64,000 nucleotides of DNA from Sutcliffiella horikoshii (GCF_020524325.1 NZ_JAIVKY010000008.1:186001-250000), one strand, 5' to 3'; numbered from the stretch's first letter, positions 42,448 to 52,067 are shown. Numbers and translations: made by a program. Notes: generated by a model not told the origin, from the letters alone.

Positions 42448-44439
42448 ATGACAAAAAGAAAGATAGAGTCAACAGATCTGTTTCGTTTAACGTCTATCAC
42501 CGATCCGCAATGGGATAAACATTCCCGCAAGTATGCGTTTGTGCAGACGACAGTTCACGAGGAAGACAATGAATATCGCTCTACCATTTACGTAGGGGAC
42601 TTAGAAGGGAACGCGGTACCATTTACATCTGGAAAAGGAAGAGCAACAAGCCCAAGGTGGTCTCCTGATGGAAGCAAGCTTGCTTTTGTCTCCAACCGAA
42701 ACGAGAAAAGCCAACTATATGTTATGCCGGTAAACGGAGGAGAAGCAGAGCAGGTTACCTTCTGCAAAAATGGAGCAAGGGGACCAGTATGGTCGCCATG
42801 CGGAACGAAAATATTGTTTAGTACTTCTGTAGAGAGTGCGGAGGATTTGCATTCTACAAGCTCTAAAAGTGAGGAAAAGAAAAAGCCTGAGCCTCTTGTA
42901 GTGGAGAAAATGCGTTACAAGTCTGATGCTAAAGGGTTTTTAGACAACAAAAACGACCACCTTGCACTATTGGATTTGAATACAAAGGAAGTAAGTCTCC
43001 TGACAGAAGGAGACAGGGATTATGGAAGCGCAGCATGGTCGCCTGATGGAATGAAAATTGCTTTTGTAGCAAATCTTGAAGAGAATCCAGATGTTTCTCT
43101 AGTTTCTGATGTTTATGTGATGGATGTTCAGTCAAAAGAAAAGAAGAAAATTACCCATAGCAACGGTTTCTTTTCCACCATCTCCTTCTCGCCAGACGGT
43201 CAGTACCTGGGCTTTCTGGGACATGAACAAGAGTTTCAAAGTGCAACATTGACTCGTGTATGGGTGACACAGATTGCGACAGGTGAAACTCATTGCCTCA
43301 CAGAGAACCTTGATGTGGAGGTAGGGGACGTTGCCATTGGCGATTTCCATTCCGGTAATGTGAATCCTGGACTTATGTGGACTGAAGAGAGTGAAGGTTT
43401 CTATTTCTTAATGAGTGACCAAGGTGCAACAGGAATCTACTTCGGTTCCTTGGACGGTTCCATGTATCCAATTCATCTCCCAGATGAGCATGTATATGCA
43501 GTAAGCATGCTCACAGATACCCATGAAGCGATTGTAGGGGTAAGCAACTCAACAGATCCAGGGGAACTTTACTACCTTGATTTCCGTTCCCAAACACGAA
43601 CACAATTGACTAAAGTCAATGAAGCTTGGAAGAATGAAGTGGAGTTGAGTGTGGCAGAACCTATCCGCTATAAAGCACCGGATGGTTGGGATTTGCATGG
43701 TTGGATCATGAAACCTGCAGGATTTGAAGCAGGAAAAAAATATCCGACAATCTTGGAGGTTCATGGCGGCCCCCATGCCATGTATGCCAATACGTATTTC
43801 CATGAGTTCCAAACATTGACGGCACAAGGATTCGTTGTGTTATTCACTAATCCACGTGGTAGTCACGGTTATGGACAAGAATTTGTAGATGCAGTGCGTG
43901 GTGATTACGGTGGCAAGGATTATCTTGATGTTATGACAGCAATGGATTATGCCCTCGAAACATTCGACTTTATCGATGAAAAGAATCTAGGAATTACCGG
44001 AGGAAGCTATGGTGGCTTTATGACAAACTGGGTGGTCAGTCACACGGATCGTTTTAAAGCAGCTGTCACACAACGCTCCATTTCCAACTGGCTGAGCTTT
44101 TATGGAGTCAGTGACATTGGGTACTACTTCTCTGAATGGGAAGTAAAAGGGGATATGGGAGAGAAAGTCGATAAGCTTTGGGACCATTCTCCAATCAAAT
44201 ACGTTAGCAATGTCAATACGCCATTATTAATCTTGCACGGTGAAAGAGATTACCGTTGTCCAGTGGAGCAAGCAGAGCAACTTTTCATTGCATTAAAACA
44301 ACAGGGCAAGACGACTAAGCTTGTTCGTTTCCCAGGTGCAAATCACGAACTTTCCAGAAGCGGAGACCCAGCTCTTCGAATTCACAGACTAGATCATATT
44401 AAGAATTGGTTTGTGGAGTATTTAGAAGGTGCTAAGTAA
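42448..44439 (+). CDS. S9-family (prolyl oligopeptidase-type) serine peptidase
   Basis: A 663-residue protein. The N-terminal part (about residues 10-390) is a seven-bladed propeller with TolB-like WSPDGSKLAFVS repeats. The C-terminal alpha/beta-hydrolase has the nucleophile Ser520 in GITGGSYGGFMTN, Asp in HGERDYRC and His in GANHELSRSG. It is like acylaminoacyl peptidases such as YuxL, and probably trims short peptides. No signal peptide, so cytoplasmic. Single gene with its own terminator. Confidence 0.9.
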   Translation: MTKRKIESTDLFRLTSITDPQWDKHSRKYAFVQTTVHEEDNEYRSTIYVGDLEGNAVPFTSGKGRATSPRWSPDGSKLAFVSNRNEKSQLYVMPVNGGEAEQVTFCKNGARGPVWSPCGTKILFSTSVESAEDLHSTSSKSEEKKKPEPLVVEKMRYKSDAKGFLDNKNDHLALLDLNTKEVSLLTEGDRDYGSAAWSPDGMKIAFVANLEENPDVSLVSDVYVMDVQSKEKKKITHSNGFFSTISFSPDGQYLGFLGHEQEFQSATLTRVWVTQIATGETHCLTENLDVEVGDVAIGDFHSGNVNPGLMWTEESEGFYFLMSDQGATGIYFGSLDGSMYPIHLPDEHVYAVSMLTDTHEAIVGVSNSTDPGELYYLDFRSQTRTQLTKVNEAWKNEVELSVAEPIRYKAPDGWDLHGWIMKPAGFEAGKKYPTILEVHGGPHAMYANTYFHEFQTLTAQGFVVLFTNPRGSHGYGQEFVDAVRGDYGGKDYLDVMTAMDYALETFDFIDEKNLGITGGSYGGFMTNWVVSHTDRFKAAVTQRSISNWLSFYGVSDIGYYFSEWEVKGDMGEKVDKLWDHSPIKYVSNVNTPLLILHGERDYRCPVEQAEQLFIALKQQGKTTKLVRFPGANHELSRSGDPALRIHRLDHIKNWFVEYLEGAK

Positions 44440-44456
44440 AAAGTAGTAAGTAGACG

Positions 44457-44487
44457 AAGCTCTTCCATTTGGGAGAGCTTTGTTTTA
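44457..44487 (+). terminator. Terminator after the S9 peptidase
   Basis: AAGCTCTTCC pairs with GGGAGAGCTT (one mismatch-type pair) around ATTT, followed by TGTTTT. Confidence 0.85.
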
Positions 44488-44544
44488 CTGAGAGGCTGTT
44501 TTTGAAGCAAGGAGTCGAGAGGACGTAGTAGCAGAAAAATAAGG

Positions 44545-44649
44545 TTTTGGCATCAACTCGGGTGCTTTTGGCACGAACTTGGTCCATTTCGGCACGAACA
44601 CAAGGTGTTTTGGCATCAACTAGCCTGCTTTCGGCACGAACTTGCCAGA
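44545..44649. repeat. Five tandem 21-bp repeats
   Basis: Five consecutive 21-bp units start TTTTGGCATCAAC, TTTTGGCACGAAC, TTTCGGCACGAAC, TTTTGGCATCAAC and TTTCGGCACGAAC. The first 13 bases are conserved and the last 8 variable. The period equals two helical turns and seven codons. The stretch is open in one frame but has no start or ribosome site, so it is treated as non-coding. It lies between the S9 peptidase terminator and the VOC gene. Confidence 0.85.
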
Positions 44650-44686
44650 AAGCTATGGGAAATTACTATTAGGGAGATGAACTCAC

Positions 44687-45055
44687 ATGATAAAAGGTCT
44701 CGATCACGTTGTTTTATTTTGCAAAGATACGGAAAAATCAAAGGAATGGTACACAATAGCAGGATTTGAATACTCTCACGGTTATGAGGGTATGCACTGG
44801 TTCCACTTAGGAAGCGGTCTAGTAATGCTTCATCCAGCAGAAGAAACCAATGCTGGTATCACAGAGGTGCATGCAGCTGTTGAGGATGTTAATAAGTTAT
44901 TCCAGCTGGTCACAGAAAATGGACTTACACCAATAGACCATCAAAATGGTAATAAAACACTAGCCGCGCCGGTAACCCGCCCATGGGGGGACATCCAGTT
45001 TGAGTTAGATGATCCAGATGGCCACCGCTGGGCATTTACACAACGTGGAGAATAG
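44687..45055 (+). CDS. VOC-family (glyoxalase-like) protein
   Basis: A 122-residue single-domain vicinal oxygen chelate protein with paired beta-alpha-beta-beta-beta units. Metal-type residues appear in GLDHVVLFCKD (His), GLVMLHPAEE (His or Glu) and IQFELDDPDGHRWAF (Glu). It may be a glyoxalase/bleomycin-resistance type enzyme or binding protein; the substrate is unknown. Only four bases separate it from the phosphotransferase gene, so the two form an operon. Confidence 0.8.
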   Translation: MIKGLDHVVLFCKDTEKSKEWYTIAGFEYSHGYEGMHWFHLGSGLVMLHPAEETNAGITEVHAAVEDVNKLFQLVTENGLTPIDHQNGNKTLAAPVTRPWGDIQFELDDPDGHRWAFTQRGE

Positions 45056-45059
45056 GACT

Positions 45060-45989
45060 ATGGTTAATCTCCCGCAGAAATATATTCAAACAATCAAGAG
45101 CATACATAAAGAAGAAGGAGAGACATGGCTGCGGAATTTTGACTCGCTAATTGAATATTGTGAGGAAAAATGGAGTCTAAAGGTTCTCGCTCCATTTGAA
45201 CTTTCCTATAATTTTGTTGCCCCAGCCGAGAAAAAAGATGGTCACAAAGTTGTCCTGAAGCTCTCTGTCCCGACAAAGGAGTTCCAGTCCGAAGTAGAAG
45301 CGTTAAATTTTTTTGCAGGGGACGGAATGTTACGGATCCTAGATGTTGAAATCGAAAAAGGGATATTGATTCTAAATCATCTAATTCCAGGGGATACCCT
45401 GGCAACACTGGAGAATGACATAGAAGCAACCGAGATTGCTGCCGGTATTATGAAATCGTTGTGGGTACAGGAAACACTGGATTCGCGACTGCCACAGATT
45501 GAAGAACGAGAGCAAAGTCTCATAAAATTTTTAAAAGCACATCCAACAGGTAAAGCCCCTATTACACAAGACCTTCTTCAGAAAGCCATCCATACTTTCC
45601 GAAGATTACTTCAAGAAAAAAGGAAAAGATACATTTTGCATGGAGACCTCCATCATTACAATATCTTAAAGTCGGAATCCACATGGGTAGCCATCGACCC
45701 TAAAGGATTGGTGGGAGAGCGCGAATACGATACGATTCAATTTCTTCTAAACAATCTTCCAGATGATCAGATAGAACCAATCTTATCGAAAAGAATTTCT
45801 GTTCTGGTGGATAAATTGAAACTGAATGAACGAAGAATCCTTGCATGGGGATTTGCACACTCTATACTTTCTATTTGCTGGTCGTTGGAAGACGGAGAAG
45901 AATATAGTGAACCATTTTATAAAAGCATATTTGCTTTTGAGAAACTACATAATGAAAAATTTGGCTGTTTAACAAAGCAAAACTTTTAA
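45060..45989 (+). CDS. Aminoglycoside/hydroxyurea phosphotransferase-like kinase
   Basis: A 309-residue kinase-fold protein similar to the APH(6)/hydroxyurea phosphotransferase group. The catalytic loop is LHGDLHHYNIL and the metal-binding segment AIDPKGLVGEREYD. Such proteins phosphorylate streptomycin-like drugs or hydroxyurea in some hosts, but chromosomal relatives may have other small-molecule substrates. I start at ATG 45060 behind GGAGAATAGG; a longer frame runs into the VOC gene. Co-transcription with that gene may mark a two-gene detoxification unit (inference). Confidence 0.8.
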   Translation: MVNLPQKYIQTIKSIHKEEGETWLRNFDSLIEYCEEKWSLKVLAPFELSYNFVAPAEKKDGHKVVLKLSVPTKEFQSEVEALNFFAGDGMLRILDVEIEKGILILNHLIPGDTLATLENDIEATEIAAGIMKSLWVQETLDSRLPQIEEREQSLIKFLKAHPTGKAPITQDLLQKAIHTFRRLLQEKRKRYILHGDLHHYNILKSESTWVAIDPKGLVGEREYDTIQFLLNNLPDDQIEPILSKRISVLVDKLKLNERRILAWGFAHSILSICWSLEDGEEYSEPFYKSIFAFEKLHNEKFGCLTKQNF

Positions 45990-46069
45990 ATGAGGTTATT
46001 TAATGGGACAATAAAGGAATAATTAGTACAATAGAGAAAGATGACTAGCAGAGAAGTGGAGATAAAGTA

Positions 46070-46675
46070 ATGGAATTTATTGAATACTTGAAAGAATTAC
46101 TGACAATGGAGAATCTACTGGAGGTTTTGGAGGAATATCAATCATTTGGTCCGCTGCCGGGTTTCCTGTTGGTGGTGCTTGAAGCTTTTCTTCCTTTTCT
46201 CCCATTGATCGTAATTGTCATGGCAAATGCTGCTGCTTTTGGTCTGTGGCTTGGGTTTATAATTTCATGGTCAGGGTCTGTAGTAGCAGCTGTAATTGTT
46301 TATTATTTTGTACATAAATTACAAAGAAGCCGGAGAATCCAAGCTTTACTTAGAAAAAATAAGATTAGGAAAATGATGTCTTGGATCGAGAGGCATGGCT
46401 TCGGTCCTATATTTTTATTACTATGTTTTCCTTTTACTCCGTCATTTTTGATCAATGTGGTTGCGGGATTATCCAAAATAAAGTTTTATCAATTTTTTCT
46501 AGCTCTGGTAGCTGGCAAAATGGTCATGATTTTCACCATCAGTTATATTGGCTATGACATCATTTCCTTTATTCGTGCGCCGATTAAAACAGCAATCGCC
46601 ATTACCATTATGTTGGTATTATGGTTTATCGGTAAAAAAGTAGAACTTCGATTACAGCTCTCAGGTGATAAATAA
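46070..46675 (+). CDS. yhjE: YhjE-like TVP38/DedA-type membrane protein
   Basis: A 201-residue membrane protein of the TVP38/TMEM64 (SNARE-associated, DedA-like) family with about five helices. The family hallmark G-F-x-x-x-F-P-x-x-P is represented by LLCFPFTPSFLINVVAGLS. Position before a signal peptidase gene matches yhjE-sipV of B. subtilis. DedA relatives act in lipid carrier flipping; the role of YhjE is not known. Confidence 0.82.
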   Translation: MEFIEYLKELLTMENLLEVLEEYQSFGPLPGFLLVVLEAFLPFLPLIVIVMANAAAFGLWLGFIISWSGSVVAAVIVYYFVHKLQRSRRIQALLRKNKIRKMMSWIERHGFGPIFLLLCFPFTPSFLINVVAGLSKIKFYQFFLALVAGKMVMIFTISYIGYDIISFIRAPIKTAIAITIMLVLWFIGKKVELRLQLSGDK

Positions 46676-46755
46676 ACAATTGTTTGTAAAAATTCAGTAT
46701 ATTATGATAATATTAAAAGTACAAAAGACCTAGATAGATATTCGGGGGTTATGAA

Positions 46756-47313
46756 TTGAAAGAAAAGATCACAAAACGTAAATCAGCAATGAAATGGTTG
46801 GTTGTCACATTCCTTTTGGTGCTTATGATTCGTGCGCTTTTCTTTTCCAATTATATTGTAGAAGGGCATTCCATGAATCCAACATTGGAGCAAGGGAATT
46901 TCCTCATGGTCAATAAAATGGTTTACTCCTTTACGAAGCCGGAACGATTTGATGTAGTTGTATTTCAACAAGAAGATGAAGATGTCCATTACGTAAAAAG
47001 AGTAATTGGGTTGCCAGGTGATCAAATTGAATACAAACAAGATATGCTTTATGTAAATGGAGAGCAGGTAACGGAGCCATTCATAACACCTGAGCGTTTA
47101 AAAATCTTTGGTGGCAACTTTACAGGAGATTTTTCTTTAGAAGAGTTGACAGGCGAAGAAACAGTACCGAAAGGCCATGTATTTGTAATAGGAGATAACA
47201 GGCTCAACAGCTTAGACAGCAGGCATTTTGGTTTTGTAAAAATAGAAGACATCGTCGGAAAAGTACATGTCCGCTACTGGCCATTTGATGAATTTAATAC
47301 GACCTTCAAGTAA
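46756..47313 (+). CDS. sipV: Type I signal peptidase (SipV-like)
   Basis: A 185-residue signal peptidase of the Gram-positive type with one N-terminal membrane anchor (about residues 13-31). The catalytic dyad is Ser39 in VEGHSMNPTL and Lys81 in HYVKRVIGLPGD; GDNRLNSLDSRHFG is the further box. It removes signal peptides from exported proteins at the outer face of the membrane. TTG start behind GGGGG. The symbol follows the yhjE-sipV order; it could also be called sipS/T-like. Confidence 0.88.
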   Translation: MKEKITKRKSAMKWLVVTFLLVLMIRALFFSNYIVEGHSMNPTLEQGNFLMVNKMVYSFTKPERFDVVVFQQEDEDVHYVKRVIGLPGDQIEYKQDMLYVNGEQVTEPFITPERLKIFGGNFTGDFSLEELTGEETVPKGHVFVIGDNRLNSLDSRHFGFVKIEDIVGKVHVRYWPFDEFNTTFK

Positions 47314-47348
47314 AGAACAGCTATTGTTATAATTAGCTGTTCTTTTTA
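47312..47348 (+). terminator. Terminator after the signal peptidase
   Basis: AAAGAACAGCTA pairs with TAGCTGTTCTTT across a 10-base loop and is followed by TTT. It overlaps the stop codon. Confidence 0.9.
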
Positions 47349-47420
47349 GTGTTTTTAGAAGCATAAGTCATTATAATAAATAATAATAGATTTAAAATTC
47401 AGAAAAAGGAGGGCTGGTAG

Positions 47421-50400
47421 ATGCAGTCTCAAGAAACGGTATTGCAAACCAAAATAACGACACCTACAGTAAAGGAACATGTTCTTAGAAGGGTTAAAAT
47501 AGCAAGAAAAATGAAAGCGGTTACTAACTTCGGTGTCACGATTGTTCACTCCGGTCCTGGATATGGAAAGAGCACAATTGTTGCCTCCTTCGCACCCACT
47601 TTTGATGCCATCTCCTGTTGGTATACCGCAACGGAATTTGATGATGAATTAATCCCCTTTTTACGATATATTGTCCACTCAATCAGAAACAGGAAGAGTC
47701 AATTTGGAGAAGGTTTATTAAGTTACGTGAATAAAATGGACCGTTATATCCGTGAAGAGGAAATTCAAGATCTATGCTCACTCTTCATCAATGAAGTAGT
47801 TCAGATAGATGAGCCGCTCGTTTTGATTATCGATGATTTTCATTTTGTGCAAAAGAATCCTGAGATCGTTACATGGTTCCACTGGTTGCTACAGCATATC
47901 CCGAATAATCTTCATGTGATTTTGATAACAAGGGAAAGGCCAAACTGGGAAGTTATTACGGCAATGAAGGTGAAGAGTGAACTCTTAGAAATAACTGAGG
48001 AAGATCTCAAGTTTTCCAGAGAAGAAGTGGAGGTGCTTCTGGAAGATATTTATATGTTAGAAGTAGATAATGATGACATTGAACAGATCTACTCCTTATC
48101 AGAAGGATGGGTCATGGCGTTAGGCCTATTAAGTCAAAGGCTGGCAGAAGAAACCTCCACAGCTGCTTTGGTCACAACGCAAGGGAAATTAGAAGATCTA
48201 TTCAAGTACTTGGCAACCGAAGTGTTTATGAAACAGACTCCGATGATTCAACAGTTCTTGGAACAGACTTCGATAATGGATGTACTTAACGGGGAAATGT
48301 GCGATGAGGTTCTGGGCATAAATGGGTCCAACTACATCCTAAAGTCCCTGACAGAACGTCATATGTTTATTACCTTAACAGGAATAAACCAATATCGTTA
48401 TCATGCCCTTTTTAAAGAATTTCTGGAAAGAAGATTAATAGAGCAGGACGAGCAATTCATGCTGTTGCATAAACGCTGTGCCAGGTGGTATATGAAACAG
48501 AGAGATATTCTCCCAGCAATTTCGCATCTTGAAAAGATTGGTGATTATTCTTCTATCGGAGTTCTAATCCATGAAAACGGGATTCAGTTAATGGAGCAAG
48601 GTCAGCTCTCTTACGTTTTAGAAAAATTGCTCAAAATAAATACTGAAATAAAAGAAAGATACTATATGCTCTGGTTTATACAAGGGGAGATTCTCCGTTA
48701 TCGATGTCATTATGAGGAGTCAGAAACGGCATATAGAAAGGGACTGGATGCTGCCAGAAAGTCCGGGGATACACTTGTAATCATAAGGTCCTTGAAAGGG
48801 ATTGCCAAAATATATCTGGATACCATCCAACCAATTAAAGCGGAAAGAGTATTGTCAGAGGCAATTATGCTGATGGAAGCATGCCCGATTGAAAAAAAGG
48901 AGGAAAATCAACTGTATGCCATCATGGCAGAGAATTCCTTGAATGCAGGACATGCTCCGAAAGCGCTCGAATGGTTCGAGAAGCTTGACTCTGTTTATAA
49001 ACTAGAGGAGGGAGGAAACCTTGAAGCAAGAATCCTGTTGCGTTCTGGAAAGCTGCATAGAGCCAAAAAGCTCCTTCTATACAAGAAAAAAAATCATACA
49101 GAAGGGGCACTGCCGCAGTCACACCGCGAGACAGATCTCCTATTATCGCTGGTGGAAGCATTCATTGGAAATGCAGACCAAGCAAAAAAACTGGCTGATT
49201 CGGGAATAAAACAAGGGATTAAACTTCAAGCTCCTTTTGTGGAGGCTTGTGGCTGGATTCGTTTAGGTCATGCTGTTCAATTAATGGACATATATGATAG
49301 TGTACTTGCCAAGGAATGCTATCAAACTGCGCTGGAAATTATGGAAGAATTAAATGTGTCAAGAGGAAAAGCAGAAGCGAACATGGGGCTATGTATTTTG
49401 CACACTTATCAAGGTGCCTATGAGAAAGCCATTCTATGTGGAGAAGAGGCGTTGAAAGAAACGGAAGAAGTAAAAGATAATTGGCTTTCTGGTCTCATCT
49501 ATCTCGCAATGAAAATAGCTTCTATTCATAATAGGAAGTGGGACATGGCAAACTTTTATGGTCTCCGTGCGAGCAGGCTATTGCGTAATTGTGGCGACCA
49601 GTATGCAGAGATGTTACTGTCTTTCTGGACATCCATCTACTATTTTGAAAGGCAGGAGTGGGAAGGGTTTACAGAATCCATGAATTCATTTTTGAATTTC
49701 TTACAAACTGGAAACTATGAATTTATTTTATCTAACAGAACCACCTTTGGGCCATATGATCTGCAAAAATTCACTCCAATACTAATGGAAGCGCAGAATA
49801 GGGAGATTCAGCAAGCATATGTTACGTCTTTACTAAATGAACTTGGTTTTTCTCAAATTCAGAACCATCCAGGGTATACGTTAAAAATCCAAACATTAGG
49901 AAATTTCAAAGTCTGGCTTGGTCAGAAGGAAGTAGGGGCAAAAGATTGGCAACGTGCTAAAGCAAAAGAGTTGCTAGAGTTCTTTGTCACAAAAAGAAAC
50001 AAGCAATTAGTAAAGGATGAAATTTTTTCAGCCCTTTGGCCAACTGTACCTGATAAAACAGTGACAAGAGATTTTAAAGTAGCACTTAACGCACTGAATA
50101 ATGCATTGGAGCCGGTAAGAAAAGCAAGGACCGAGCCTTTCTTCATCCAAAGAGAGGGGAATTCTTATGGATTGAATCCCAACTGCGGCTATGTGCTGGA
50201 TTGTAGTGAGTTTGAATCGTATGCTTCAGCTGGACTGGAAGAACAGGAGCCTGCAAAGGCAATAACTTATTTAGAAAAAGCGTTGGCTTTATATAAAGGA
50301 GATTTCCTTCCTGACCAGAAATATGCTGATTGGTGTCTGAATGAAAGGGAGAGACTTCTGGTTTACTACCTGCGTTGTAGTGAAAAGCTTGCACAACTTT

Positions 50401-50639
50401 TAGTGGCACGTACAGAATATGATACCGCTATACAGTTGTGCGAAAAGGTTATTGAAAAAGACCCAACATGGGAAGAAGCCTATCGTTTGCTGATGTTTTG
50501 TTATTATCACAAAAACAATCGATCACAAGCCATGAAATGGTTTGCAAAGTGCAAACAATATTTGGAAAGTGAGCTTGGCGTAGAGCCGATGTTTTCGACG
50601 AAAAAGATGTACGATATGGTGCTTGGAAAAGCTAACTAA
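47421..50639 (+). CDS. MalT-like NTPase regulator with SARP/BTAD DNA-binding region
   Basis: A 1072-residue transcription factor. The N-terminus has a STAND-type NTPase (Walker A GPGYGKST at residues 45-52, Walker B LVLIIDDFHF). A helical TPR-rich region fills about residues 350-800 (repeats such as ALEWFEKLDSV and ETAYRKGLDAAR). The C-terminus has an OmpR-like winged helix (from about residue 818; LKIQTLGNFKVWLG) and a bacterial transcriptional activator domain (about 920-1065, ending ESELGVEPM). Regulators of this build act as ligand- and ATP-dependent activators. It heads the importer cluster, with its own RBS and terminator. Confidence 0.87.
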   Translation: MQSQETVLQTKITTPTVKEHVLRRVKIARKMKAVTNFGVTIVHSGPGYGKSTIVASFAPTFDAISCWYTATEFDDELIPFLRYIVHSIRNRKSQFGEGLLSYVNKMDRYIREEEIQDLCSLFINEVVQIDEPLVLIIDDFHFVQKNPEIVTWFHWLLQHIPNNLHVILITRERPNWEVITAMKVKSELLEITEEDLKFSREEVEVLLEDIYMLEVDNDDIEQIYSLSEGWVMALGLLSQRLAEETSTAALVTTQGKLEDLFKYLATEVFMKQTPMIQQFLEQTSIMDVLNGEMCDEVLGINGSNYILKSLTERHMFITLTGINQYRYHALFKEFLERRLIEQDEQFMLLHKRCARWYMKQRDILPAISHLEKIGDYSSIGVLIHENGIQLMEQGQLSYVLEKLLKINTEIKERYYMLWFIQGEILRYRCHYEESETAYRKGLDAARKSGDTLVIIRSLKGIAKIYLDTIQPIKAERVLSEAIMLMEACPIEKKEENQLYAIMAENSLNAGHAPKALEWFEKLDSVYKLEEGGNLEARILLRSGKLHRAKKLLLYKKKNHTEGALPQSHRETDLLLSLVEAFIGNADQAKKLADSGIKQGIKLQAPFVEACGWIRLGHAVQLMDIYDSVLAKECYQTALEIMEELNVSRGKAEANMGLCILHTYQGAYEKAILCGEEALKETEEVKDNWLSGLIYLAMKIASIHNRKWDMANFYGLRASRLLRNCGDQYAEMLLSFWTSIYYFERQEWEGFTESMNSFLNFLQTGNYEFILSNRTTFGPYDLQKFTPILMEAQNREIQQAYVTSLLNELGFSQIQNHPGYTLKIQTLGNFKVWLGQKEVGAKDWQRAKAKELLEFFVTKRNKQLVKDEIFSALWPTVPDKTVTRDFKVALNALNNALEPVRKARTEPFFIQREGNSYGLNPNCGYVLDCSEFESYASAGLEEQEPAKAITYLEKALALYKGDFLPDQKYADWCLNERERLLVYYLRCSEKLAQLLVARTEYDTAIQLCEKVIEKDPTWEEAYRLLMFCYYHKNNRSQAMKWFAKCKQYLESELGVEPMFSTKKMYDMVLGKAN

Positions 50640-50668
50640 CCCCGCCTCGATGGCGGGGTTTTATTTTA
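50638..50668 (+). terminator. Terminator after the large regulator
   Basis: AACCCCGCC pairs with GGCGGGGTT around TCGAT, followed by T-rich sequence. It separates the regulator from the importer operon. Confidence 0.93.
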
Positions 50669-50689
50669 TATATGGTTGATGTTATGCGG

Positions 50690-50724
50690 TTTGTAACCCA
50701 TTTGTAACCACCTCGTCTTAAGCT
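50690..50724 (+). promoter_or_regulatory. Paired TTTGTAACC direct repeats and -10 of the importer operon
   Basis: TTTGTAACC occurs at 50690-50698 and 50701-50709, a period of 11 bp. Ten bases after the second TGTAAC lies TAAGCT (50719-50724), a weak -10; no good -35 exists. SARP-type activators bind direct repeats of 11-bp period that overlap the -35 region, so this fits the neighbouring regulator. The same architecture occurs at 62392. Confidence 0.7.
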
Positions 50725-50768
50725 GAAACTACAACTTAAACAAACTAAAGGGTTAAGGGGGAAGGTCA

Positions 50769-51992
50769 ATGAGAAAGTGGAAGACAGGATTTCTGCTTGT
50801 GTGTGTGCTGATGTTGGTATTGGCTGGCTGCAGTGACAGCAATGCCGGAACGGAAACAGATTCAAGTGGCGAGGGAGATCAAAAGGTAATCAAGGTCGGG
50901 GTACTAGCTTCTTTAACTGGTGCGCTTGAAACGTATGGGAAGCAGACAGTACAGGGTTTTGAACTTGGACTTGAGTATGCAACAGATGGAACAATGGAAG
51001 TAAATGGACACAAGATAGAGTTTGTAGTGGAAGACACCGAAACTAAACCGGAAGTAGCAATTCAAAAAGCTACAAAACTATTAGAAGAAGATGAAGTAGA
51101 TTTCCTTGTAGGATCATCAAGCTCTGGAGACACTTTGGCAGTACTGCCTCTAGCAGAAGAATATGAAAAGGTGATGCTGGTAGAACCAGCAGTGGCAGAT
51201 AGTATTACAGGAGCAGATTGGAACAAATATATCTTCCGTACGGCACGAAATTCCTCTCAAGATGCAGTGGCTGGAGCAGCTGCAATTGCAGGTGATGGAG
51301 TGAAGATTGCGACATTGGCACCTGATTATTCTTTTGGTCATGATGGAGTGGCGGCTTTTAAAGAAGCAGCATTGGAGCTTGGTGCTGAGATTGTACTAGA
51401 AGAGTTTGCGGATCCTGCTGCAACTGATTTTACATCCAATATCCAAAAGATATTAGATGCGGATCCTGACTATCTCTTTGTTGTATGGGCGGGTGCAAAT
51501 TCTCCTTGGAATCAGATTTCCGATATGAAAGTACAAGAAAGAGGGATCAAGATTTCTACAGGTGCTCCAGATATTGCGGCACTGCACACGATGGAACAGT
51601 TAATCGGAATGGAAGGGTTCTCTGTTTACTACCATACCCTGCCTGATAATCCAGTCAATGATTGGTTGGTGGAAAAACATAAGGAAAAGTTCAACGGAGA
51701 AGTTCCCGACCTTTTTACTCCAGGCGGAATGACGGCAGCCATCGCTATTGTGGAAGCACTGAAGAAAACAGATGGAGATACGGATACCGATTTGATCATA
51801 GAGACGATGGAAGGGATGAGCTTTGATACACCAAAGGGTCAAATGACTTTCCGACCTGAGGATCATCAAGCGATGCAAACTTTATATGCTGTGCGTCTGG
51901 AGAAAGTGGATGGATTCGATTACCCAGTTCCTGTATTGATGCGGGAGTTGTCCCCGGAGGAAACGGCTCCTCCAATTCGTAACAATCAATAA
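50769..51992 (+). CDS. LivK-type substrate-binding lipoprotein
   Basis: A 407-residue type I periplasmic-binding protein with a lipoprotein signal (LMLVLAGC, lipidation at Cys21) and a Ser/Glu-rich linker. The mature part begins KVIKVGVLASLTGALETYG and is of the branched-chain-amino-acid/amide-binding (Peripla_BP_6) type. It captures the substrate for the following ABC permease. These proteins also bind aromatic and short aliphatic acids, so the ligand need not be an amino acid. The gene cluster argues for a carboxylic acid. Confidence 0.87.
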   Translation: MRKWKTGFLLVCVLMLVLAGCSDSNAGTETDSSGEGDQKVIKVGVLASLTGALETYGKQTVQGFELGLEYATDGTMEVNGHKIEFVVEDTETKPEVAIQKATKLLEEDEVDFLVGSSSSGDTLAVLPLAEEYEKVMLVEPAVADSITGADWNKYIFRTARNSSQDAVAGAAAIAGDGVKIATLAPDYSFGHDGVAAFKEAALELGAEIVLEEFADPAATDFTSNIQKILDADPDYLFVVWAGANSPWNQISDMKVQERGIKISTGAPDIAALHTMEQLIGMEGFSVYYHTLPDNPVNDWLVEKHKEKFNGEVPDLFTPGGMTAAIAIVEALKKTDGDTDTDLIIETMEGMSFDTPKGQMTFRPEDHQAMQTLYAVRLEKVDGFDYPVPVLMRELSPEETAPPIRNNQ

Positions 51993-52000
51993 GTAAGTGT

Positions 52001-52029
52001 GGAACTTTGGAGCGATGCTCTAAAGTTCC
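52001..52029 (+). other. Intercistronic hairpin between livK- and livG-type genes
   Basis: GGAACTTTGGAGC pairs with GCTCTAAAGTTCC around GAT with one mismatch. No T-run follows, so it is more likely a stabiliser or partial attenuator giving more binding protein than permease. Confidence 0.65.
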
Positions 52030-52067
52030 TTCGTGTTATTTGAAATCTAATAAAAGGAGGTACGACT

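Noticed and set aside
44545-44649. CRISPR-like array
   Set aside because: The units are 21 bp with 13 conserved bases and no unique spacers of 30 bp or more; no cas genes are present. It is a simple tandem repeat.
45009-45059. Longer N-terminus of the phosphotransferase inside the VOC gene
   Set aside because: The extra residues come from out-of-frame VOC sequence; ATG 45060 has a ribosome site and normal spacing.
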